This document shows, piece by piece, positions 44,779 through 53,576 of a stretch of DNA of 64,000 bases; the first letter of the stretch is position 1; every line of letters starts with the position of its first letter. The translations under genes and the position numbers were made by a program. The notes beneath the pieces are model-generated. The model saw only the letters and a program-made list of their open reading frames with translations. It had not been told where the DNA came from and did not search any database. Origin of the DNA: DT-110 sp964342305 (GTDB lineage Bacteria > Bacteroidota > Bacteroidia > Chitinophagales > Saprospiraceae); assembly GCA_964342305.1 (NCBI GenBank), contig CAYFGK010000005.1, positions 1-64,000 of the forward strand, read 5' to 3'.

Positions 44779-45041
44779 TGTATATTATTGCGGTATACGA
44801 TGTTGCAGCCGAACGAACGCCCAAGATGCTCAAGCTTTGCCGGGCATACCTTCACTGGATACAAAATTCTGTTTTCGAAGGCGAACTCAGTGAAGTCCAG
44901 GTAAAAGAATTAGTGTACAAAGCGAAAGAGATCATGGACGAGGAGTACGATAGCTTTATCCTGTTTAAAAGCCGACACACCTACCACATGGATAAACAGC
45001 TGATCGGCAAGTCATTAAACGACACCGACCAGTTTTTGTGA
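44778..45041 (+). CDS. cas2: Cas2
   Basis: An 87-residue protein that starts MYIIAVYDVAAERTPKML, the first strand and catalytic Asp8-type site of Cas2, with YDSFILFKSRHTYHM for the fourth strand. It forms the adapter dimer of the Cas1-Cas2 integration complex. Its ATG uses the final A of the cas1 stop. The CRISPR leader follows directly. Confidence 0.95.
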   Translation: MYIIAVYDVAAERTPKMLKLCRAYLHWIQNSVFEGELSEVQVKELVYKAKEIMDEEYDSFILFKSRHTYHMDKQLIGKSLNDTDQFL

Positions 45042-45249
45042 TCGTCGATGAATGATCAGTATCTTGCTTTCGCAAAAAAAGTTCTTTGACAACTTGGTTA
45101 AAATGCTAAATATCAATTACTTACCAACATCGTCGGTAACCGGGTAAAATCGCCTTACCGTCGATAGACTTGGTAAATCCTTCAGCGACCTGTACTTAAC
45201 ACGTACTAAACCGCTGATTTTCAGCGGGTGATACATAGAATCGACCGCT
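45042..45249 (+). promoter_or_regulatory. CRISPR leader
   Basis: A 208-bp AT-rich segment between cas2 and the first repeat. It contains the hairpin word at 45066-45079, an 11-bp inverted repeat with one mismatch (ATCGTCGGTAA 45129-45139, TTACCGTCGAT 45155-45165), a GTAC...GTAC pair near 45192, and a perfect stem-loop CCGCTGA-TTT-TCAGCGG at 45211-45227 just 22 bp before the first repeat. Its side is inferred from the cas2 position and the repeat orientation (repeats ending ATTGAAAC). Confidence 0.8.
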
Positions 45250-48200
45250 GCCTCAATCGCACCTAGCGGAATTGAAACTAAACTTATCGATGAGTGCGGC
45301 CAGCTTCTCCTCGCCTCAATCGCACCTAGCGGAATTGAAACCCTGAGATCACTGCGGGTACGTTCAAGGAATTTGCCAGCCTCAATCGCACCTAGCGGAA
45401 TTGAAACATGACCGATACGGAGCGGAATATCTATTTCACACCGGCCTCAATCGCACCTAGCGGAATTGAAACCCAGACTTGCACAGCAATCAGACATGAT
45501 ATCTTGAGCCTCAATCGCACCTAGCGGAATTGAAACCCAGGTGACTAAGGCTCGACCGGTAACCGGTAGTGCGCCTCAATCGCACCTAGCGGAATTGAAA
45601 CCAAATAACAACATAGCTTTAGGTTTTGAAGCATTAAGGCCTCAATCGCACCTAGCGGAATTGAAACGATTAAGAGCTCGGTGTATTTCGTGAAGAGCCT
45701 CAGCCTCAATCGCACCTAGCGGAATTGAAACGTATCTCAGGCAGATGGGAGTTGATACAATGCTTAGCCTCAATCGCACCTAGCGGAATTGAAACGTATC
45801 TCAGGCAGATGGGAGTTGATACAATGCTTAGCCTCAATCGCACCTAGCGGAATTGAAACGAAATTATTGGCGTTGGCCAGTATCTGATGAAAGTTGCCTC
45901 AATCGCACCTAGCGGAATTGAAACCTAAAGTGGTGGCTCCTGGAATCGAGGGCGACGCCGCCTCAATCGCACCTAGCGGAATTGAAACACCACCAGAGGC
46001 GGCCAGGCATCGGCAAGCATTCATGCCTCAATCGCACCTAGCGGAATTGAAACTACCTTAATATTTCGTGATTGCTCGTTTGCTGGTACGCCTCAATCGC
46101 ACCTAGCGGAATTGAAACGTCATTATGCGCGATTGGGAAATTAATAGCGAATCGCCTCAATCGCACCTAGCGGAATTGAAACGGGAAACTCTGCTCTACG
46201 AAATCAAAAATTGTCTGGCCTCAATCGCACCTAGCGGAATTGAAACAACGATTGCTTTGGTCCAAAACAAAGGGTCCATTACGTGCCTCAATCGCACCTA
46301 GCGGAATTGAAACCGATGTACGCCGCCTTATTGAGCGGTGCCGGGTCGAGCCTCAATCGCACCTAGCGGAATTGAAACGTGCTCCGGTCGCGCAGCAACT
46401 CGTGGCTGCAGGGCGGGCCTCAATCGCACCTAGCGGAATTGAAACAGAGTTTTACCCAGGAGTTCATCTGAACACCAATTGGCCTCAATCGCACCTAGCG
46501 GAATTGAAACTCGGAAAGCGCTTCGCGAACGTCGCTGGTAACCTCGGCCTCAATCGCACCTAGCGGAATTGAAACCTGTTTGCCAATAGCGATTGCTATG
46601 TGGATCCTGGCCTCAATCGCACCTAGCGGAATTGAAACGAGGTGGTGCCCAAGTGGAAAAGAACCGGGCGCAAGCCTCAATCGCACCTAGCGGAATTGAA
46701 ACGAGTATTTGAAGGCTGCCGCCAAAAAGCTGCGTGAGCCTCAATCGCACCTAGCGGAATTGAAACGGTTGTCATAGTCCTGGCCGTACTTGTAAAAGAA
46801 CGGCCTCAATCGCACCTAGCGGAATTGAAACGGCTTATTGATGGAATAGACAACGGCAAGGTAGACGGCCTCAATCGCACCTAGCGGAATTGAAACCACG
46901 ATTCAGCGGCTGATGAAGTGCAAGCGGAAATAGCCTCAATCGCACCTAGCGGAATTGAAACTTATTGACTTGCGTTAAAACCTTGACAAACTCTTTGCCT
47001 CAATCGCACCTAGCGGAATTGAAACTGTAGTATGATGATGTTCATTTTCGATATTGTTTGGCCTCAATCGCACCTAGCGGAATTGAAACTCCTGGACATC
47101 GATGATGATATGTTCAACCTACCGGCCTCAATCGCACCTAGCGGAATTGAAACTAAATCTGCAACATAGTCTGTGCCCAGTCTCCCCAGGCCTCAATCGC
47201 ACCTAGCGGAATTGAAACTAATTTATCAAATGCACAATGAAAATNNNNNNNNNNNNNNNNNNNNNNNNNNNNNNNNNNNNNNNNNNNNNNNNNNNNNNNN
47301 NNNNNNNNNNNNNNNNNNNNNNNNNNNNNNNNNNNNNNNNNNNNAATGCACAATGAAAATATAGAAATAGCCTCAATCGCACCTAGCGGAATTGAAACTA
47401 ATTTATCAAATGCACAATGAAAATATAGAAATAGCCTCAATCGCACCTAGCGGAATTGAAACTGCCAGCACGACAACCTTAGTTTTACAATCGAATTCGC
47501 CTCAATCGCACCTAGCGGAATTGAAACTCCTTGCTGAATAATTGGTGTAGCCTGGTCAAATGCGCCTCAATCGCACCTAGCGGAATTGAAACTCAATTAA
47601 TTCGGTAGTTTCTTTAAATTTCATTCTTGCCTCAATCGCACCTAGCGGAATTGAAACCGCTAGCTATAGCCTCTACAGTACTTTTGCTTTGGGCCTCAAT
47701 CGCACCTAGCGGAATTGAAACACACCTTGAATGATGGGGATGGCAAATACGAAGGCAGCCTCAATCGCACCTAGCGGAATTGAAACGTGGTACTAATAAT
47801 GTTTATCTCGAAGATGATATTGCCTCAATCGCACCTAGCGGAATTGAAACTTGTTTGCCCCTGTTATGCATCGTGTTAATATTACTGCCTCAATCGCACC
47901 TAGCGGAATTGAAACCGACAATACCGAGTGCAGCACTCAGAAAATATCGAGCCTCAATCGCACCTAGCGGAATTGAAACTAACTCCTTCGGCTTCATAAT
48001 CGGGTAACCATCCTGCCTCAATCGCACCTAGCGGAATTGAAACGAGGATTTGACCTTCGGCCGTTTCTGGGACGAATACGCCTCAATCGCACCTAGCGGA
48101 ATTGAAACCTGATGGTGAAGGTGTCCCGCGTAATGAAAAATCCGGCCTCAATCGCACCTAGCGGAATTGAAACGGGTATTTCTGATAGATGGTCTGAGCT

Positions 48201-49462
48201 TCTTCCTCAGCCTCAATCGCACCTAGCGGAATTGAAACTGACCAGGCCTCCTTCATTACCCTTTCTTTTCGTTCGCCTCAATCGCACCTAGCGGAATTGA
48301 AACTTGCGGCCAGTCTTGGTACGCGTGTTGCGCATGCTGGCCTCAATCGCACCTAGCGGAATTGAAACAATATAGCAAGTGGACCAGTAGGTATTGGCAT
48401 TTTTGCCTCAATCGCACCTAGCGGAATTGAAACATTAATCATATTAAATTCTGGCAAAATAAATCCAGCGCCTCAATCGCACCTAGCGGAATTGAAACCG
48501 ACTAATAGCATTCATCATTTGGTCGAGGTCCATGCCTCAATCGCACCTAGCGGAATTGAAACCTGATGGTGAAGGTGTCCCGCGTAATGAAAAATCCGGC
48601 CTCAATCGCACCTAGCGGAATTGAAACTTTTCGTCCACCTCGACTTCGTCCAGCACTTCTTGCCTCAATCGCACCTAGCGGAATTGAAACCCAAAAGCTA
48701 CTACCAGACCAACAGTAAACGCCAGGCCTCAATCGCACCTAGCGGAATTGAAACTCAGTGAACAACTCGTCGCGCTGCTCTTCGGCGTGGGCCTCAATCG
48801 CACCTAGCGGAATTGAAACCAGATACATCTGGTCGGGAGTCTCCTCGGCTACCCGGCCTCAATCGCACCTAGCGGAATTGAAACTCAGAAACGGCCAGGA
48901 GCGACGAACAGCTTCCCCGCCTCAATCGCACCTAGCGGAATTGAAACCTTTCGTGCATAAGGAGAACGGAGATCTGATTCGAGCCTCAATCGCACCTAGC
49001 GGAATTGAAACAGGTTTTATCCTTCCGGATGATGCCGAGGCGGAGGGCCTCAATCGCACCTAGCGGAATTGAAACCGGTCTGCTCGACCGGGACGCTTTC
49101 ATCGCTGTAGGGCCTCAATCGCACCTAGCGGAATTGAAACTTTGAGGCGTACATCCTGGACAAGATTCTTCAGAAGCCTCAATCGCACCTAGCGGAATTG
49201 AAACAGAACAAGGCTGATATGCTGGCCAGCTACGGCGTGGGCCTCAATCGCACCTAGCGGAATTGAAACGCATAGTAATTGGTCGAAAAGATCAGTATCA
49301 GCAACGCCTCAATCGCACCTAGCGGAATTGAAACCTGGTGTCTTTTTGCTGGTCTAAACCGAGCGCGGCGGCCTCAATCGCACCTAGCGGAATTGAAACC
49401 ATATTTACTGAGGTTGCCACGCTTCCCTTCCGGGCCTCAATCGCACCTAGCGGAATTGAAAC
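45250..49462 (+). CRISPR. CRISPR array, 64 visible repeats
   Basis: 29-bp repeats beginning GCCTCAATCGCACC and ending AGCGGAATTGAAAC, with period 63-67 bp and spacers of 34-38 bp. I count 31 repeats before the N gap (starts 45250 to 47190) and 33 after it (47370 to 49434). All visible copies appear identical, including the last. TCAAT and ATTGA near the ends and CGC...GCG inside could form the stem for Cas6. The final ATTGAAAC would be the 8-nt crRNA handle. Some spacers are duplicated (see findings). Confidence 0.99.
47245..47344. other. assembly gap (100 N)
   Basis: Exactly 100 N, the standard gap filler, inside the array between repeat 31 and repeat 32. The same spacer sequence stands at both edges, so the true number of units here is not known. 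Confidence 0.95.
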
Positions 49463-50062
49463 CAATAAAAGGCACCTCCGCAGGGTAACTTCCGCGCCCG
49501 GGGAACAGCACTTTTTCATTAAAACTCCTTATTCTGGGCCTGTCTGACTCGTGCATGGATAACCACTAAAGTGGTTTGTAAAAATGTATATGCCCTTTCG
49601 ACACCACAGCTGAAGCTGTGGCCTCATTCAGGGACGTTCAAACCGTTAACTGTGCATGCCTCTCGGAGCCCATACGGGCGTATGCCTTCACCGACCTCCG
49701 AGACAAGGTGTAGGAGGTGGCGAAAGTAGACGATGCTCGACGCTATCAAGGGCAAAAAACGTAAGCCAAGAACCACCACCGCAACCAAGCCCGGCCCTAA
49801 AGTCTCTAAGGTCGCGATAGCGCCCGATGCTCTACGCACTACGCTGTCAAGAGCAACAAATCAGAGCCAAGAACCACCACCGCAACCGACCCCTTCCCTG
49901 CTGTCTCTCATTTCTCTCCGGTCTCTTCGATCCCTTCCGTCTTGCCTGTTACGAGGTAATCATCGTGTTGATTGAAATTGCCCCCAGCTCGATCCAGAGG
50001 ATCGAGCACCACCTCTGCCCAAAATTCCGTACCTTAACCACTCGAGAAAAAACAAGAACATA
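49463..50062. other. intergenic spacer after the array
   Basis: There is no convincing gene in 600 bp. It holds ACCACTAAAGTGGT (about 49561), CCACAGCTGAAGCTGTGG (about 49605), a CATACGGGCGTATG palindrome (about 49672), two copies of the AAGAGCAACAAACCAGA repeat (49733-49804 and 49825-49930), and a GCTCGATCCAGAGGATCGAGC palindrome just before the BNR gene. Confidence 0.65.
49733..49930. repeat. AAGAGCAACAAACCAGA dispersed repeat, two copies
   Basis: Two tandem copies related to those at 30741-30970: CGCTATCAAGGGCAAAAAACG and CGCTGTCAAGAGCAACAAAT lie 100 bp apart, each followed by AGCCAAGAACCACCACCGCAA. The second is very close to the 30.8-kb copies. Confidence 0.75.
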
Positions 50063-53000
50063 ATGAACACACACCTACGTCTTGGGGCACTCCTTCTGGT
50101 GCTCCTCACTCCCTTTTTTGGCGAAAGCCAGAACCTGACCTCCGAAACCTTTGACGGGCTACACGTACGCAACATAGGTCCGGCCGCAATGAGCGGACGC
50201 GTAGTCGACCTGGCCGTAGTGGAGCGTAATGTTAAAACCTTCTATGTGGCTACCGCCACCGGCGGCGTCTGGAAAACTACGAATAACGGGACCACCTTTA
50301 AGCCGGTATTCGAGAACGAAAACACCCACTCGGTGGGCGCCATTGCCGTACACCAGGCTCACCCCGATCATCTATGGGTAGGCACCGGCGAACGCGCTAA
50401 CCGCCAGAGCTCCTCCTGGGGCGACGGGGTTTACAAATCGACCGATGCGGGTAAGACCTGGACCCACGTGGGACTCGATGACACCAAACACGTCGGACGG
50501 ATCGTTCTCCATCCCAACGATACCAATACCGTATTCGTAGCCGGTATGGGCCATCTGTGGGGCTCCAATGAAGAACGCGGCCTGTATAAAACTACCGACG
50601 GTGGTGAAACCTGGGACAAGATCCTCTACATTGATGAAGAGACTGGCGTAGTGGATATTGCGATGGATCCCGGCGATCCCGATATTCTGTACGCAGCTAC
50701 CTACCAGCGTCGACGCCGTCCCTACGGGTTTCACGGGGGCGGCCCCGGCAGTGGCCTGTATAAATCGACCGACGGCGGTGAATCCTGGGACGAGCTACGC
50801 AATGGTTTGCCGGAAGGCGATTACGGTCGCATCGGTATCTCTATTTATCGCAGTAATCCGGAGATCGTGTACGTATGCGTGGAACAAGGCTACCAGTACA
50901 ATGCTTCCACGGCCTATAACCGGCGCAAGGCGGGTGTGTATCGCTCCGAAGACAAAGGAGAGTCGTTCACCTTCATGAGCGACTGGAACCCCCGGCCCAT
51001 GTACGCCAGTCAGATCCTGGTCGATCCGTCCGATGACCAACGGATCTACATGATGAATCAGTACAGCTATTCCGACGACGGCGGAAAGACCTTCGAACGT
51101 CCGCGACAGAGCCTGCACGGTGACGATCGCATCTTTTGGGTGAATCCCGATGATTCGGAACACGTTATGAAGGGCGACGACGGTGGCCTGGGTATCTCTT
51201 ACGACCGCGGTAAAACCTGGAAGTACAGCACAAATCTGCCCGTTAGTCAGTTTTATCGGGTGAGTGTGGATATGCAAAAACCCTACTGGGTATACGGTGG
51301 CCTGCAGGATAATGGTAGCTGGATGGGGCCTAGTGAGACCTATCGCAGCGAAGGCATCCTGAACTCCGACTGGGTCAAGACCGGCGGTGGTGACGGTTTT
51401 CTGAATCTCGTGAAGGAAGACGATCACACTAAGCTATATACTGAATCCCAGTACTTAGGTTTGTCGGTACTTGATCTGGAAACCGGCCAGCGACGCGATA
51501 TTCGTCCGGGTGATCCCAAAGGACGCATCGGACCACGCCGTAACTGGGACGCCTGGGGCCCCGGCATCGAAGAGCCCGAACTGGGTAATGCCATGGCACC
51601 CGCCAACTGGGATGGCCCCTTCTTCCTGTCGGCTCACGATCCCAATAAGATCTACGCGGGCACAAATATCCTCTGGAAATCGACCGATGGCGGTGATACC
51701 TGGCAGGCCTGCGGCGACCTTACCACCCAGACCAATCGCCGGGAATTACTGATCATGGATCAGCGGCCGGATACCTCAACCGCTTCCCTCGACGACGGTA
51801 TCCCCTACTGGCCAACCCTGACGGCCATTGCCGAGTCGAAAGGTATTCCCGGACACTTGTATGCCGGTACCGACGATGGTCTGCTGCACATCTCTACCGA
51901 CGATGGTCAGAACTGGGTCGATGTAACCAATCGGCTGCCCGGTCTGCCGGAGATGACCTGGATCAACACGATCGAGGTGTCGAGCCACGATGGTGCTACT
52001 GCCTACGTCGCCATAAATAATTACCGCAACGACGACTACGGCAACTATCTCTACAAAACAACCGACGGAGGTCGCAGCTGGACCTCCATCACCGGTGACC
52101 TGCCTGCCAAACGCGTGGTGCGCACCATGCGCGAAGATCCGCGCAACCCCGATGTATTGTACCTGGGTACCGAACTGGGGCTGTTCGTTTCCATTAATGG
52201 CGGAAAGAACTGGGTGGAACTAAAGAGCAATATGCCTACTCTGCCCTTTAACGACCTGGTGGTCCATCCGCGCGATAACGACCTGGTGCTGGGTACTCAC
52301 GGCCGTGGTATCTGGATACTCGACAACCTGAACGCCATCCAGGAAATGTCGCCGCAGTTACTGGCCCAGGAGGCGGCACTGTTTACCATTCCCGATGCGG
52401 AACTGATCGACGAATCCCGTCAGGGCGGCCATCGTGGGGATATGTTCTACCGGGGTGAAAACCCACGGCGGGGAGTGCTCATTGATTTTTACCTGCAGGA
52501 GGCTGTCGCCAAAAAAGAAATCAGTCTGGCCATCCATAGCATGACCGGGGAAGAGATCAATACCGTGCGGGTGGACACCAGTGCGGGTATCCAACGGGTA
52601 TACTGGAACGGACGCCACGCCGACTTTACATCGCCTTACCGTCCGGAAGGAGCCGAGGTACCCTCCTGGCGACGGGGCGGCCCCAGCGGACCATTGGTCA
52701 ATCCGGGATTGTATAAAGCCGTACTGACCGTCAACGGAACCAGGTACGAGAAACCGTTCCGGGTAGCCGATGATCCCCGCATCGACATCGACATTGCCGA
52801 CCGTACCGACTGGGTGGAAACCCAATTTGAGATCGGCGGCCTCTACGAAGCCATCGTGGAGGATATGAAAACGATCATGCCGGTAAAAAATCAGATCGAT
52901 ACGTTGAAAAAGCACCACAGCGATCTGGATAAGGAGGCCGTTGCGGAGATTGAAGAGATCGCCCGCATGTACGACGAGCTGGTGGACCGCACCCAATCAC

Positions 53001-53194
53001 TACTGCGTAGCGTTGGCGGCTGGATGGGTCCCATGACCGACGATCAGCACAGTATGCATGCCTATTATAAAGAAGTGAAAGGCAAACTGGCCGAGCGGTC
53101 GATGAAATACCGGAACACCATGCTGCCGAAGCTCAACAAAGGGCTGAAAAAAGACGAGCGCATCGATGTGAAGACGGCCGACGATAAACGGTAG
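50063..53194 (+). CDS. VPS10/sortilin-type BNR beta-propeller protein
   Basis: A 1043-residue exported protein. The signal peptide (MNTHLRLGALLLVLLTPFFGESQN) is followed by many BNR/Asp-box repeats (SxDxGxTW-type: GVYKSTDAGKTWTHVGL, LYKTTDGGETWDKIL, LYKSTDGGESWDELR, VYRSEDKGESFTFM, LYKTTDGGRSWTSITG). They form sortilin/VPS10-like propellers over about residues 25-760. The C-terminal part is beta-rich, then helical. It belongs to a large Bacteroidota family usually annotated as glycosyl hydrolase or VPS10-domain protein. No catalytic residues are evident, and binding or peptide/sugar sensing are possible. The hairpin-word form TTTTTTGGCGAAAGCC (50114-50129) lies in the signal-peptide codons. 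A strong terminator follows. Confidence 0.9.
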   Translation: MNTHLRLGALLLVLLTPFFGESQNLTSETFDGLHVRNIGPAAMSGRVVDLAVVERNVKTFYVATATGGVWKTTNNGTTFKPVFENENTHSVGAIAVHQAHPDHLWVGTGERANRQSSSWGDGVYKSTDAGKTWTHVGLDDTKHVGRIVLHPNDTNTVFVAGMGHLWGSNEERGLYKTTDGGETWDKILYIDEETGVVDIAMDPGDPDILYAATYQRRRRPYGFHGGGPGSGLYKSTDGGESWDELRNGLPEGDYGRIGISIYRSNPEIVYVCVEQGYQYNASTAYNRRKAGVYRSEDKGESFTFMSDWNPRPMYASQILVDPSDDQRIYMMNQYSYSDDGGKTFERPRQSLHGDDRIFWVNPDDSEHVMKGDDGGLGISYDRGKTWKYSTNLPVSQFYRVSVDMQKPYWVYGGLQDNGSWMGPSETYRSEGILNSDWVKTGGGDGFLNLVKEDDHTKLYTESQYLGLSVLDLETGQRRDIRPGDPKGRIGPRRNWDAWGPGIEEPELGNAMAPANWDGPFFLSAHDPNKIYAGTNILWKSTDGGDTWQACGDLTTQTNRRELLIMDQRPDTSTASLDDGIPYWPTLTAIAESKGIPGHLYAGTDDGLLHISTDDGQNWVDVTNRLPGLPEMTWINTIEVSSHDGATAYVAINNYRNDDYGNYLYKTTDGGRSWTSITGDLPAKRVVRTMREDPRNPDVLYLGTELGLFVSINGGKNWVELKSNMPTLPFNDLVVHPRDNDLVLGTHGRGIWILDNLNAIQEMSPQLLAQEAALFTIPDAELIDESRQGGHRGDMFYRGENPRRGVLIDFYLQEAVAKKEISLAIHSMTGEEINTVRVDTSAGIQRVYWNGRHADFTSPYRPEGAEVPSWRRGGPSGPLVNPGLYKAVLTVNGTRYEKPFRVADDPRIDIDIADRTDWVETQFEIGGLYEAIVEDMKTIMPVKNQIDTLKKHHSDLDKEAVAEIEEIARMYDELVDRTQSLLRSVGGWMGPMTDDQHSMHAYYKEVKGKLAERSMKYRNTMLPKLNKGLKKDERIDVKTADDKR

Positions 53195-53280
53195 ACGGCT
53201 GACGGTCCACGCGCCACGGTAGACTGCTTACGGTCCACGCGCAACGGTAGACGGTCTACGGCTTACGTCGTGCTTGATAA

Positions 53281-53324
53281 AAAAAGGGAGTGATCCAAGA
53301 ATGGATTACTCCCTTTTTTAGGCA
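53281..53324 (+). terminator. strong intrinsic terminator
   Basis: A 16-bp stem with one G-T pair (53281-53296 with 53303-53318), a six-base loop AAGAAT and a T-run. It is followed by a spacer containing CCGTAAACCGT-like words (53511-53575), matched by inverted ACGGTAGACGG words just after the BNR stop (53187-53265). Confidence 0.85.
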
Positions 53325-53576
53325 GTTCTATCACTAATTCAGAATTTGGTGATTACTATTCTTTACCTTACTCCGCTGCTTTTTGTGATTGACACCTAGT
53401 ATTAAGTGTTTTCCCAAAATTCGTCCTGAAGATTACAAAAAGCAGCCATTAAACCTGGCCCCTCCTTCATACCGGACCCAAATGGGAGCCTTACCCGACC
53501 AAGGTGCAACGTGGGCCGTAAACCGTAAACCGTGAACCGTGCAGCGTAAACCGTGAGCCGTTCGCCGTAATCCGTC

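Noticed and set aside
46240..49547. Several open frames of 60-107 codons inside the CRISPR array on both strands
   Set aside because: They are translations of repeats and spacers (ASIAPSGIET-, PQSHLAELK- and VSIPLGAIEA-type peptides) and not genes.
49733..49975. An 80-codon open frame just after the array, considered as a possible accessory cas gene
   Set aside because: It lies in the AAGAGCAACAAACCAGA repeat and has no Cas-like sequence.
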